This document shows, piece after piece, positions 34,298-43,602 of a stretch of DNA of 64,000 nt (position 1 is the first letter of the stretch; each line of letters begins with the position of its first letter). The DNA is from Planktothrix rubescens CCAP 1459/22. GTDB lineage: Bacteria > Cyanobacteriota > Cyanobacteriia > Cyanobacteriales > Microcoleaceae. The stretch covers positions 682,001-746,000 of the forward strand of contig LR882958.1 of the NCBI GenBank assembly GCA_904830895.1, written 5' to 3'. The position numbers were made by a program, and so were the translations under genes. The notes beneath the pieces are model-generated. The model saw only the letters and a program-made list of their open reading frames with translations, did not search any database and was not told where the DNA came from.

Positions 34298-37003
34298 ATG
34301 AAAATTCTTAAAATACAGACCTTAAGAGGCCCTAACTACTGGAGTATCCGACGCCATCAACTGATTGTGATGCGTTTGGATTTAGAAGAATTAACGGAAC
34401 GCTATAGCAGCGATATTCCAGGCTTCTATAACGGCTTAACTTCCGCTCTCCCGAGTTTAATTGAACATCACTGCTCACCGGGTGTCCGAGGGGGGTTCCT
34501 CAGTCGGGTAGAACGGGGAACTTTAATGGGACATATTATCGAACACATCGCCCTGGAACTCCAACAGTTGGCCGGAATGACCGTAGGATTTGGTCGCACC
34601 CGTGAAACCTCCAGTCCGGGGATTTTTCAGGTGGCGTTTGAATATGATAACGAACACGCTGGGCGTTATGCGGGCCGAGCCGCTGTCCGATTGTGCCAAA
34701 GTATTGCGGATACGGGAACCTATCCCAGCGAAGAACTTGCCCAAGATATTGAAGATCTCAAAGAATTAAAAGCTCAAGCCTCCCTTGGCCCTAGCACAGA
34801 AACCATTATTAAAGAAGCCGAAGCCCGGGATATTCCCTGGCAACAACTGAATGCTCGGTTTATGATTCAGTTTGGTTATGGATGTTATCAAAAACGGATT
34901 CAAGCCACCCTCAGTAACCAAACCGGAGTTTTAGCCGTAGAGTTGGCCTGTGATAAAGAAGGGACAAAACAAATTCTCCGAGATGCGGGGGTTCCGGTTC
35001 CCAGGGGAACGGTGATTCGCTATTTGGATGAACTCCAAGATGCCATTGATGAGGTGGGGGGTTATCCCATTGCCATTAAACCCCTCGATGGCAACCATGG
35101 ACGGGGGATTACCCTGGATATTACCAAATGGGAAACGGCTGCTATGGCCTATGAGGAAGCCAGTAATGCCTCTAAAACCCGCAGTGTGATTTTAGAACGC
35201 TTCTATACAGGTCGGGATCATCGGGTGTTAGTGGTGAACGGTAAAATGGTAGCCGTAGCGGAACGGGTTCCGGCCCATGTTGTCGGGGATGGCAAATTAA
35301 CCATTGAACAATTAATCGAAAAAACCAATCGTGATCCCCGTCGGGGCGATGGCCATGATAATGTCCTCACCCGAATTGTGGTGGATAAAACCGTGCTATC
35401 CATGATTGCGGAGAAAGGTCATACCCTAGAAAGCGTTATGCCCCCCGGAGAAATCTGTTTTCTGCGAGCTACGGCTAACTTAAGTACGGGAGGCAGTGCC
35501 ATTGACCGTACCGATGAAGTTCACCCGGATAATGTCTGGCTATTTGCTCGGATTGCTAAAATTATCGGTTTGGATATTGCCGGAATTGATGTGGTGACGC
35601 CTGATATTTCTAAACCTCTGCGGGAAGTCGATGGGGTGGTGGTGGAAGTGAATGCCGCCCCGGGTTTCCGAATGCACGTCGCCCCCAGTGAAGGTTTACC
35701 CAGAAATGTGGCCGGGGCGGTGATGGATATGTTATTTCCCCCTGGCCAGCCCAGTCGCGTCCCAATTTTAGCCGTCACCGGAACTAATGGTAAAACCACT
35801 ACTACCCGTTTGTTAGCTCACATCATCAAACAAACCGGGTTAGCGGTTGGCTATACCACTACCGACGGGATCTATATTGGGGAATATTTGGCCGAACCAG
35901 GGGACAATACCGGGCCCCAAAGTGCCCAACTGATTCTGCGTGATCCGATGGTGGAAGTTGCTGTCCTTGAATGTGCCCGGGGCGGTATCCTGCGGGCAGG
36001 GTTAGGCTTTGATACCTGTGATGTCGGTGTGGTCTTGAATGTGTCGGCGGATCATTTGGGCTTGGGGGATATTGATACCCCGGAACAAATGGCGAAGGTG
36101 AAAAGTGTTGTGGCTGAAGTAGTGATGCCGAAAGGCTATGCGGTGTTGAACGCTGATGATCCGTTGGTGGTACAAATGGCCGAACGGGTAAAGGCTCAAA
36201 TCGCCTATTTCACCATGAATCCTGATAATGAAATTGTGTTGAAACACACGGAATCCGGGGGATTGGCGGCGGTCTATGAAAACGGATATCTTTCGATATT
36301 AAAAGGAGATTGGACACTGCGGATTGAACAGGCGGTGAATGTTCCGATCACCATGCAAGGTCGCGCTCCGTTTATGATTGCTAATGCTTTGGCCGCTTGT
36401 TTGGCCGCCTTTGCCCAAGGGGTAAAAATAGAGCATATTCGGGCGGGTTTGTCAACCTTTATCGCCTCGACTTCCCAAACCCCCGGACGGATGAATTTAT
36501 TTAATATGGGGAGTTATCACGCCCTGATTGATTATGCCCACAACCCGGCAAGTTACATAGCATTAGGGGCGTTTGTGAAAAATTGGCCGGGGCATCGGAT
36601 TGGGGTGATTGGTGGCCCAGGCGATCGCCGGGATGAAGATTTTGTCACCTTGGGTCAATTGGCGGCGGATATCTTTGATGAGATTATTGTCAAGGAGGAT
36701 GACGATACCCGGGGCCGAGAACTGGGTTCGGCGGCTCAGTTAATCAGCCAGGGGATTCAGCAAGTTTTAGGCACTATTCCTGGCCGTCAGGTACGTTATG
36801 AAACAATTCTTAATGAAACCCAAGCGGTGAATACGGCTTTGGATCGGGCTGGGGCGGGATCGTTAGTGGTGATTCTACCCGAAAGTGTGAATCGAGCGAT
36901 TAAATTAATTGAGGTTCGCAACCCCATACAGGAGTCTATTGACAATTCCCATTCTCCGAGTCTTAATTCCTCAACGGTGATCCAATCTTCGATCACACTG
37001 TAG
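34298..37003 (+). CDS. cphA: cyanophycin synthetase
   Basis: A 901-residue enzyme that polymerises Asp and Arg into multi-L-arginyl-poly-L-aspartate granules with ATP. The N-terminal domain starts MKILKIQTLRGPNYWSIRRH. An ATP-grasp module (IAIKPLDGNHGRGITLDI, VVEVNAAPGFRMHV) adds Asp. A Mur-ligase-like module with VTGTNGKTTTTRLL (about 492-505), VLECARGGILRAG and DYAHNPASY adds Arg. I start at ATG 34298, the usual family start, though the frame is open 60 codons upstream without a conserved sequence. The stop TAG lies inside the terminal repeat of the element at 37000-37162. Confidence 0.97.
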   Translation: MKILKIQTLRGPNYWSIRRHQLIVMRLDLEELTERYSSDIPGFYNGLTSALPSLIEHHCSPGVRGGFLSRVERGTLMGHIIEHIALELQQLAGMTVGFGRTRETSSPGIFQVAFEYDNEHAGRYAGRAAVRLCQSIADTGTYPSEELAQDIEDLKELKAQASLGPSTETIIKEAEARDIPWQQLNARFMIQFGYGCYQKRIQATLSNQTGVLAVELACDKEGTKQILRDAGVPVPRGTVIRYLDELQDAIDEVGGYPIAIKPLDGNHGRGITLDITKWETAAMAYEEASNASKTRSVILERFYTGRDHRVLVVNGKMVAVAERVPAHVVGDGKLTIEQLIEKTNRDPRRGDGHDNVLTRIVVDKTVLSMIAEKGHTLESVMPPGEICFLRATANLSTGGSAIDRTDEVHPDNVWLFARIAKIIGLDIAGIDVVTPDISKPLREVDGVVVEVNAAPGFRMHVAPSEGLPRNVAGAVMDMLFPPGQPSRVPILAVTGTNGKTTTTRLLAHIIKQTGLAVGYTTTDGIYIGEYLAEPGDNTGPQSAQLILRDPMVEVAVLECARGGILRAGLGFDTCDVGVVLNVSADHLGLGDIDTPEQMAKVKSVVAEVVMPKGYAVLNADDPLVVQMAERVKAQIAYFTMNPDNEIVLKHTESGGLAAVYENGYLSILKGDWTLRIEQAVNVPITMQGRAPFMIANALAACLAAFAQGVKIEHIRAGLSTFIASTSQTPGRMNLFNMGSYHALIDYAHNPASYIALGAFVKNWPGHRIGVIGGPGDRRDEDFVTLGQLAADIFDEIIVKEDDDTRGRELGSAAQLISQGIQQVLGTIPGRQVRYETILNETQAVNTALDRAGAGSLVVILPESVNRAIKLIEVRNPIQESIDNSHSPSLNSSTVIQSSITL

Positions 37004-37162
37004 GGGCGGGTTCGAGTTAACCTTTGCTACCCACAAACAACCTCCCAAAACCCGCCCAGACATCACCCCAAATTAACGATTAATTCAATATTATTCTGGG
37101 GTTGGGCGGGTTTATAATGATTAGTTGTTGGAAACGGATATTAGTACGGAACCCGCCCCTAC
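37000..37162. repeat. inverted-repeat element after cphA, copy 1
   Basis: A 163-base element bounded by perfect 14-base inverted repeats, GTAGGGGCGGGTTC and GAACCCGCCCCTAC. Inner CCCGCCC and GGGCGGG tracts allow further pairing. The left terminal repeat provides the TAG stop codon of cphA (37001-37003). It has no coding capacity. Confidence 0.85.
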
Positions 37163-37184
37163 GGGGTTTGAAGAAATTAGTTCT

Positions 37185-37346
37185 GTAGGGGCGGGTTCGA
37201 GTTAACCTTTGCTACCCACAAACAACCGACCAAAACCCGCCCCGATTACCCATAAATCAACGATTAATTCAGTATTATTGTGGGGTTGGGCGGGTTTATA
37301 ATGATTATTTGTTGGAAACGGATATTAGTACGGAACCCGCCCCTAC
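37185..37346. repeat. inverted-repeat element after cphA, copy 2
   Basis: A second 162-base copy, same orientation, with the same 14-base perfect termini, separated from copy 1 by 22 bases. The interiors differ at only scattered positions (for example CTCCCAAAACCCGCC versus GACCAAAACCCGCC). Together the copies fill the gap between cphA and tatA. Confidence 0.85.
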
Positions 37347-37360
37347 GGGGTTGGGATACA

Positions 37361-37555
37361 TTAGGATTTGTGGGAATTCTGTTCTGTCTCGGGGGAGACT
37401 GAATCAGAAATATCTGGAGGGCTGGAGAATCCATCTTTAAACCCCTTAAGACTTTGGCCCAAACTTTTCCCAATTTCAGGAATTTTTTTAGGGCCAAAAA
37501 TTAACAGCGCCACCACTAAAATAATTGCGATTTCTGGCCAACCTAAACCAAACAT
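37361..37555 (-). CDS. tatA: TatA/E twin-arginine translocase component
   Basis: A 64-residue protein with the TatA layout: an N-terminal membrane helix (MFGLGWPEIAIILVVALLIF), the conserved FGPKKIPEIGKSLG hinge, an amphipathic helix (QSLKGFKDGF) and a short polar tail. TatA oligomers form the pore through which folded Tat substrates cross the thylakoid or plasma membrane. The tail is shorter than in enterobacterial TatA, as usual in cyanobacteria. TatC is not in the window. It is divergent from pcyA, with a 90-base gap. Confidence 0.93.
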   Translation of the reverse strand: MFGLGWPEIAIILVVALLIFGPKKIPEIGKSLGQSLKGFKDGFSSPPDISDSVSPETEQNSHKS

Positions 37556-37645
37556 AATCTTTAGCTGCCTTTATAAAGGGATAAGTCAACCTTCATACTA
37601 AACTGATATTCTATGATATAAGTCTGAAACGTTTAAAATCCTACA

Positions 37646-38386
37646 ATGGTTAACACCTCCTTCCCCTCGATTCGAGAACAACAGCACTCTCTCATCCGCC
37701 AACTCGCCAACCAAATTCAGGTTAGTTGGAGCCAATATCTCGATTTGGAACCCTACCATTTACCAGAAGATTTAGGATATGTGGAGGGACGCTTAGAAGG
37801 GGAAAAACTGATCATTGAAAATAAGTGTTATCAAACCCAACACTTTCGGAAACTCCATTTGGAATTGGCTAAAGTTGGCCAAAACCTGGATATTCTCCAT
37901 TGCGTGATGTTTCCGAGGGTGGAATATGATATCCCCATGTTTGGGGCTGATTTAGTCGGGGGACGGGGCCAAATTAGTGCGGCTATTGTGGATTTATCCC
38001 CTACCCATTTAGACCGTAGTTTACCGTTACCCTATCAACAGCAATTACAACCCCAACCGCAACAACAGTTTTCCCAACCCCGTGAAATTCCCACTTGGGG
38101 GGATATTTTTTCGGAATTTTGTTTATTTATTCGACCGACAACACCGGAAGAAGAAACTAAATTTTTGCAAATTGTGACGCAATATTTGAAAGTTCATTGT
38201 GAATATGCGATCGCTCAAAACCCGATTTCTGAGGAACAAAAATCGGAAATTATTGCAGGTCAACAACGGTATTGTACTCAACAACAACAAAATGATAAAA
38301 CCCGCCGTGTCTTAGAAAAAGCCTTTGGTGAAGAATGGGCTAATAACTATATGACAACGGTTTTATTTGATCTGGCTCCCAGCTAA
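37646..38386 (+). CDS. pcyA: phycocyanobilin:ferredoxin oxidoreductase
   Basis: A 246-residue ferredoxin-dependent bilin reductase that makes the four-electron reduction of biliverdin IX-alpha to phycocyanobilin, the chromophore of phycobilisomes and cyanobacterial phytochromes. The diagnostic segment [24 protein letters not shown] carries His85 and Asp102, which by alignment offset correspond to the catalytic His88 and Asp105 of the Synechocystis enzyme. A Gln-rich insertion ([17 protein letters not shown], about 129-145) is longer than I would expect. It converges with the next gene at a 1-base gap. Confidence 0.96.
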   Translation: MVNTSFPSIREQQHSLIRQLANQIQVSWSQYLDLEPYHLPEDLGYVEGRLEGEKLIIENKCYQTQHFRKLHLELAKVGQNLDILHCVMFPRVEYDIPMFGADLVGGRGQISAAIVDLSPTHLDRSLPLPYQQQLQPQPQQQFSQPREIPTWGDIFSEFCLFIRPTTPEEETKFLQIVTQYLKVHCEYAIAQNPISEEQKSEIIAGQQRYCTQQQQNDKTRRVLEKAFGEEWANNYMTTVLFDLAPS

Positions 38387-38387
38387 C

Positions 38388-39257
38388 TTAAGTTAATTTA
38401 GTAGATTCTGATTTACTGCTTTTTTTGCGTTGAGTTTTCCCTTGAGTTTTGGCTTGGGTTGTTTCTTCATGATGAGTTTCATGGGGTGGTGATTTCATCC
38501 CCGCAGGTCGAGTTGTACGGAAGGTAACATTGACTCCTTCATTCGATTGTTCTAATACCAATAAAGGCGTTGGTTTGGCTTTTTGATCCCATTCAATATG
38601 AACAATTCGTCCTTGAATAGTGGGTTGCCAATTATCATGTTCATCACTGGCGCTTAAATAGGTTTCTAAACAATCAATAATTTCATTAATTGTAGTTGAT
38701 GTTGATTGGGTGGGTAATTTCATCAGTCGCACTTGAATCCGAAATAACACCCGTTTTTTAGAGTCTCCAGCAACACCAGTTTCATATTCTACATCAAAGA
38801 TAGAATCGACTTGACGGGCTGTTCCGGCGGTGCTTTGTTCTCCAACAGCCGTTTGAGTTGGGCGGAGGGCGATGGAAATTTGTTGTTTAACTTTCATCTT
38901 AATTTGAACAATAATGGCATAGTGGAAAACGTCCTCCGCCATCCGCATTCTCAAATAATCTAAGTTAAATTCTCGTGAGTGAATTAAATCTGGGTTTTTC
39001 TCCATTTTGGCAACCGTACCGACTGCCAATTTATATTTTTTCTGTAGCTCTTTATTTCTAAATATTTCTGTGTTTACCTGTTTAGTTAAAGCCTTAGTTT
39101 TTATTTTGAAAAAAACTATACTTCCTAATAGTAAAATAAACAAAATACCCGTCGCCCCCATCCAGATTAGATCCGTACTCATTTGGGGACTTTTAGCCGG
39201 AGGTTTTGGGGGCTTTGCTGCCAGCAAAGGCTGAACTAGGATAATTTGATTAGACAT
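38388..39257 (-). CDS. membrane-anchored hypothetical protein
   Basis: A 289-residue protein with a Pro/Lys-rich N terminus, one transmembrane helix (LIWMGATGILFILLLGSIVFF, about 30-50), a short coiled-coil-like stretch (ALTKQVNTEIFRNKELQKKY) and a soluble domain. The soluble domain includes DYLRMRMAEDVFHYAIIVQIKMKVKQQ and an EYETGVAG strand region. The C-terminal 40 residues are Lys/Thr/His-rich and disordered. No named family recognised. Single gene. Confidence 0.65.
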   Translation of the reverse strand: MSNQIILVQPLLAAKPPKPPAKSPQMSTDLIWMGATGILFILLLGSIVFFKIKTKALTKQVNTEIFRNKELQKKYKLAVGTVAKMEKNPDLIHSREFNLDYLRMRMAEDVFHYAIIVQIKMKVKQQISIALRPTQTAVGEQSTAGTARQVDSIFDVEYETGVAGDSKKRVLFRIQVRLMKLPTQSTSTTINEIIDCLETYLSASDEHDNWQPTIQGRIVHIEWDQKAKPTPLLVLEQSNEGVNVTFRTTRPAGMKSPPHETHHEETTQAKTQGKTQRKKSSKSESTKLT

Positions 39258-39728
39258 AAGTTATAATCACTTAATTTTTAGAATTTGCGATAAAACCGTT
39301 GCAACCGATCCAGAATAGGTTAAAATGAAAATGGCATGGATAGTACATCTTTATTTATCTAAGGATCAGATTAAATTTATTTTAATGGCTTGTTTTTGAT
39401 CCCTTAATTTCAGGTAATTCATAAATTCCATACCTGTACTGTTTGATCAAATTTCAGGCTATTAAGAAAAACAAAAATACACCTCTGATCTTGCCATGAT
39501 AAATCTATTTAACTCTAAGTTATCAAAAATTCTGTTCCATTGTCTAGGATTTAGGAAAAAAATCAGCAAACAGTTCAGGTCAGTTCAATTACTATGATTA
39601 CACTGATCCTGTCCTAAATAGGAAAATCGACAGTTTCCCCTCTACAGTCCCACTTTGGTTGATCTTTAAAACTCTACTGCTATTCTAGCTAAGAGTGTTT
39701 CCTGTTCCCTTAATTTTACTGTTGCGTT
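39258..39728. other. intergenic region upstream of dnaX
   Basis: About 470 bases, AT-rich. The best tiny frame (MKMAWIVHLYLSKDQ, 24 codons from about 39325) has only a weak AGG upstream and I do not call it. Promoters for the divergent neighbours must lie here, but no specific box is convincing. Confidence 0.4.
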
Positions 39729-41735
39729 GTGAGTTACGAACCCCTACACCACAAATACCGTCCCCAAACCTTTGCCCATTTGGTCGGACAAGAGGCGATC
39801 GCAACTACCCTCACGAATGCGATCGAATCTCAACGCATCGCCCCGGCTTACCTATTTACCGGGCCGAGGGGAACGGGAAAAACCTCCAGTGCCAGAATTT
39901 TGGCCAAATCGCTGAATTGTTTGGCCAATCAAAACCCAACAGCCACACCTTGCGGGGTTTGTGAGGTTTGCAAAGGGATTACTAATGGATCAACTTTAGA
40001 TGTAATTGAAATTGATGCGGCTAGTAATACCGGGGTTGATAATATTAGAGAATTAATTGAGCGATCGCAATTTGCCCCGGTTCAATGTCGTTATAAAGTA
40101 TATGTTATAGATGAATGTCATATGTTAAGTACGGCAGCATTTAACGCCCTATTAAAAACCTTAGAAGAACCGCCAGATCGAGTCGTATTTGTATTAGCAA
40201 CAACTGACCCACAACGGGTTTTACCTACTATTATTTCCCGGTGTCAACGGTTTGATTTTCGACGAATCCCCCTAGATTCCATGATCAAACATTTAAAATA
40301 TATTGCCCAACAAGAAGCTATTAATATTGCTGATGATGCGGTTTTTATGGTAGCTCAAATTGCTCAGGGGGGGTTAAGGGATGCTGAAAGTTTATTGGAT
40401 CAACTTAGTTTATTATCCGGTGAAATTACCGTTGAAAAAGTCTGGGATTTAGTCGGGGCAGTTCCTGAACGAGATTTAATTAGTTTATTAGAAGCAATTG
40501 ACTCCGGGGATACGGCTATTATTTTAGACTGTATTCGTAACCTATTAAACCGAGGACGGGAACCTTTAATTGTCCTGCAAAATTTAGCCGGATTTTATCG
40601 AGATTTATTAATTGCTAAAACCGCATCAACTCGTTCTGATTTGGTCGCACTGACTCAACCGACTTGGGAACAACTTTGTCAATTTTCCCACCGTTGGGAT
40701 AGTACAATTATATTAGCAGGTCAGAAACATTTACGCGAAAGTGAAGTTCAAATCAAACATTCAACTCAACCGCGTTTATGGTTAGAAATTATCTTATTAG
40801 GTTTACTTCCAGCAGCGTTACAAAAATCTGTTATAACTCAAACGGTTACTGTTACCCAAACTCCTCAAAGAACCGTCCAAACCCAACCGGAAACCGTTCC
40901 ATTTGTACAACGTTCAGAACCTTCAAACCCGTCACAAAATCCAGTTAATTCTCCCGTTTTTCAACCTACATACACCCCCGAACCTCAACCGCAAACCCAA
41001 CCCCAAGTTAAAGCAGAAATTCCCGCACCACCCACAGAACCGCCTATTGTTACCGATGCTAATTTAGATCAAATTTGGCAACAGGTATTAGATTATATTC
41101 AACCCAATGGAACCCAACAAATGTTCCGTCAACAGGGTCGTTTAATTCAGTTTAATTCTGAAGTAGCGGTGATTAAAATGGCTTCTTCAACTCTGTTAAA
41201 AATGGCACAAACTAAACAAAAATTATCCAGTTTAGAAAAAGCATTTCAACAGGTTTTTGGTCATCCTGTGAAAATTAATTTTGATAGTAGAGGCGGAAAT
41301 TCTGTGAATCAAGTTCAAGATATAACTCCCCCTTCTCCACCTTATTCTCCTGTTAATAATTCTAGGGTTTATTCTCCAGAAGTTGTACAAACTCCTGTAA
41401 TTAATACTCAAGAACAACAACAAATTTCTGAATCTCCAAATCAGGATATTAACAAAAATCATCAAATAGAAAATATTAATAATAATTCATTTAAACCAAT
41501 TGAAAAAGTAGAAACAGTTCCTATAAGTCCTGAACAAGCAGATACTCAAGCAGTAGCGATCGCATCTCAAAAATTAGTTGATTTTTTTCAAGGGAAAATG
41601 ATTGAATTAGAAGAAAAACCCACATCTAAAACCGCTACTTTATTAGACAAAAAAGCTGATGCTATTGAAATTAATGAAAATGAAAACTTTATAGAAATTG
41701 ATGATCTGGATGAAGAAAATGATGATGATTTTTGA
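39729..41735 (+). CDS. dnaX: DNA polymerase III subunit gamma/tau
   Basis: A 668-residue clamp-loader ATPase of the replisome. It starts at GTG 39729 (MSYEPLHHKYRPQTFAHLVG). Walker A is GPRGTGKTSSARILAK, with the zinc-site cysteines CLANQNPTATPCGVCEVC, the DEAH-like VYVIDECHML, sensor 1 (VFVLATTDPQRVL), and SRCQRFDFRRI with the Arg finger. The C-terminal third is Pro/Gln-rich and ends in an acidic tail (EIDDLDEENDDDF). No intein is present, although some cyanobacterial dnaX genes carry one. A 3'-flank repeat begins 2 bases after the stop. Confidence 0.95.
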   Translation: MSYEPLHHKYRPQTFAHLVGQEAIATTLTNAIESQRIAPAYLFTGPRGTGKTSSARILAKSLNCLANQNPTATPCGVCEVCKGITNGSTLDVIEIDAASNTGVDNIRELIERSQFAPVQCRYKVYVIDECHMLSTAAFNALLKTLEEPPDRVVFVLATTDPQRVLPTIISRCQRFDFRRIPLDSMIKHLKYIAQQEAINIADDAVFMVAQIAQGGLRDAESLLDQLSLLSGEITVEKVWDLVGAVPERDLISLLEAIDSGDTAIILDCIRNLLNRGREPLIVLQNLAGFYRDLLIAKTASTRSDLVALTQPTWEQLCQFSHRWDSTIILAGQKHLRESEVQIKHSTQPRLWLEIILLGLLPAALQKSVITQTVTVTQTPQRTVQTQPETVPFVQRSEPSNPSQNPVNSPVFQPTYTPEPQPQTQPQVKAEIPAPPTEPPIVTDANLDQIWQQVLDYIQPNGTQQMFRQQGRLIQFNSEVAVIKMASSTLLKMAQTKQKLSSLEKAFQQVFGHPVKINFDSRGGNSVNQVQDITPPSPPYSPVNNSRVYSPEVVQTPVINTQEQQQISESPNQDINKNHQIENINNNSFKPIEKVETVPISPEQADTQAVAIASQKLVDFFQGKMIELEEKPTSKTATLLDKKADAIEINENENFIEIDDLDEENDDDF

Positions 41736-41736
41736 T

Positions 41737-41762
41737 TTCGTGTCTTTGTGTCTTTGTGGTTT
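41737..41762 (+). repeat. 3'-flank repeat after dnaX
   Basis: TTCGTGTCTTTGTGTCTTTG followed by TGGTTT, starting 1-2 bases after the dnaX stop codon. It belongs to the same family as the copies at 14178 and 31064 and, reversed, at 47530. Confidence 0.75.
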
Positions 41763-41852
41763 ATTAAAAATACCCGGTATCTCATAGGATTAAAAACTTT
41801 TATATTGTTAAGTGGAGTGGTGCGTGCGCGGAGATCCACGCACCCTAATTAT

Positions 41853-42782
41853 TTATCTAGCCAGGGAGGTTTTTTCTAAGGGGAAACCTAACTGTTCTCG
41901 CTGTTCTAAATAGCGTTGGGCGACTCGTCTAGCTAAATTGCGAATTCGACCAATATAACGAGTCCTTTCTGTCACCGCAATTACGCCCCTAGCATCCAAT
42001 AAATTGAAACTATGGGAACATTTAAGAACATAATCTAAACTCGGTAAAACTAACCCTTTTTCGATTAATTGTTCCGCTTCCTGTTCATATAATCCAAACA
42101 AAGTAAACAAAAATTCTGGGTTTGAGGCTTCAAAATTATAGGTACATTGTTCTATTTCTCCCTGTAAGTGAACATCCCCATAATTAATTTTATCTGTCCA
42201 AGAAATTTTAGTCATTGCATCCACATTTTGCAGATACATTGCTAGACGTTCCAAACCATAAGTAATCTCAATAGAAACGGGACGACAATCAATACTTCCG
42301 CATTGTTGAAAATAGGTAAATTGAGTAATTTCCATCCCATCTAACCAGACTTCCCAACCCACACCCCAAGCCCCCAAAGTCGGAGATTCCCAGTTATCTT
42401 CCACAAACCGAATATCATGATCTTCGGGGTTAATTCCTAATAGTTTCAAGGAGTCTAAGTAAACCTCTTGAATATTATTCGGAGATGGTTTAATTAACAC
42501 TTGATATTGATAATAATGTTGAAAACGGTTGGGGTTTTCTCCATAACGGCCATCGGTGGGACGACGACAGGGTTCGACATAGGCGACCGACCAGGGTTCG
42601 GGGCCAATGGCGCGTAAAAAGGTATGGGGGTTCATGGTTCCCGCCCCTTTTTCGGTATCATAGGATTGGGCAATCAAACAGCCGCGATCGCTCCAAAATT
42701 GATTCAGGGTAGCAATAATTGATTGAAAATTCACGGGATGTAATTCTGATCTAATTGTTTTGACATTAATCAATTTTACCAT
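41853..42782 (-). CDS. glyQ: glycyl-tRNA synthetase alpha subunit
   Basis: A 309-residue class II synthetase subunit of the alpha2beta2 type. The core [46 protein letters not shown] and [33 protein letters not shown] is unmistakable, as are [17 protein letters not shown] and [13 protein letters not shown]. The first 16 residues before NFQS are extra relative to many homologues, so a later start is possible. Its ATG overlaps the stop of a 36-codon upstream gene (TAATG). The beta subunit gene (glyS) is not in the window. Confidence 0.95.
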   Translation of the reverse strand: MVKLINVKTIRSELHPVNFQSIIATLNQFWSDRGCLIAQSYDTEKGAGTMNPHTFLRAIGPEPWSVAYVEPCRRPTDGRYGENPNRFQHYYQYQVLIKPSPNNIQEVYLDSLKLLGINPEDHDIRFVEDNWESPTLGAWGVGWEVWLDGMEITQFTYFQQCGSIDCRPVSIEITYGLERLAMYLQNVDAMTKISWTDKINYGDVHLQGEIEQCTYNFEASNPEFLFTLFGLYEQEAEQLIEKGLVLPSLDYVLKCSHSFNLLDARGVIAVTERTRYIGRIRNLARRVAQRYLEQREQLGFPLEKTSLAR

Positions 42783-42892
42783 TAATTTTTGGGCATGGAT
42801 GAAATGCCTTTAAATAGCATTACTAATCCTCCAATTAAAATTGCGATCGCTATTCCCCCCATCACCGCATCTAATACCCCAGTATTTTCCAT
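42782..42892 (-). CDS. 36-residue single-helix membrane protein
   Basis: A short gene starting at ATG 42892, preceded by AGGAAA, encoding [20 protein letters not shown] then [16 protein letters not shown]. It has one clear transmembrane helix ([18 protein letters not shown]) with a short basic C-terminal end. Its TAA overlaps the glyQ ATG as TAATG, the arrangement seen for translationally coupled genes. It does not match the small photosystem, cytochrome b6f or NDH subunits I know by sequence. I infer a real small membrane protein from start signal, hydrophobic pattern and coupling. Confidence 0.6.
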   Translation of the reverse strand: MENTGVLDAVMGGIAIAILIGGLVMLFKGISSMPKN

Positions 42893-42992
42893 TTATTGTT
42901 AATTTCCTATAATTATTCTGATTCTATTCTAACACAATTCGTTTTTATTGATAGAATAAATATATCCATTAATTCACCGAAAGGCAACATCA

Positions 42993-43547
42993 ATGACAAT
43001 CGCCCTTTTACAATGGACAATCGAAGACTATCATCGCATGATTGATGCTGGAATTCTCGATGATCGATCTGTTGAATTATTGAATGGTCAAATTATTAAA
43101 ATGTCTCCCGAAGGAATTCCCCACGCTTATTTTAGTGATGCAACAGCAGATTATTTAAGAAATTTATTAGGAAATCGGGCAAAAGTTCGGGAAGGAAAAC
43201 CGATTACGTTATTTCAATCGAGTTCTGAACCCGAACCCGATCTTGCTATTGTTGAACCCTTGGGAAGTGTTTATTTAGAACATCATCCCTATCCCAATAA
43301 TATTTTTTGGTTAATTGAGTTTTCTAATTCTAGTTTAACAAAAGATTTAGAGCAAAAAAGCAAAGTCTACGCAACAGAAAATATTCGAGAATATTGGGTT
43401 GTGAATTTGCAAAATCAAACGTTAATTGTATTTAGAAATCCTCAACAGGGTGATTATCAATCTCAAGAGATTTTAACTCAAGGAGACATTTATCCTCTGG
43501 CTTTTCCTGATATGGCGGTTTCTGTTCAGAGGTTATTAGTTGTTTAG
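42993..43547 (+). CDS. Uma2 (DUF820) family nuclease-like protein
   Basis: A 184-residue Uma2 protein of the subgroup starting with WTIEDYHRMIDAGILDDRSV. Other blocks are VELLNGQIIKMSPEGIPHA, SSEPEPDLAIVEP (catalytic Asp), NIFWLIEFSNSSLTKDLEQKS (catalytic Glu) and IREYWVVNLQNQTLIVFRNP. It is distinct in sequence from the Uma2 protein at 14755-15336, so the two are not a recent duplication. Nuclease activity is predicted from the fold only. Single gene at the left edge of an accessory stretch. Confidence 0.88.
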   Translation: MTIALLQWTIEDYHRMIDAGILDDRSVELLNGQIIKMSPEGIPHAYFSDATADYLRNLLGNRAKVREGKPITLFQSSSEPEPDLAIVEPLGSVYLEHHPYPNNIFWLIEFSNSSLTKDLEQKSKVYATENIREYWVVNLQNQTLIVFRNPQQGDYQSQEILTQGDIYPLAFPDMAVSVQRLLVV

Positions 43548-43602
43548 TTAGAAAGCGATTACAACTTTTCCAAAATTATTACAGGAATTAAAATACTACT
43601 GT

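Noticed and set aside
39729-41735. An intein in dnaX
   Set aside because: The ATPase core is continuous with no insertion or splice-junction motifs.
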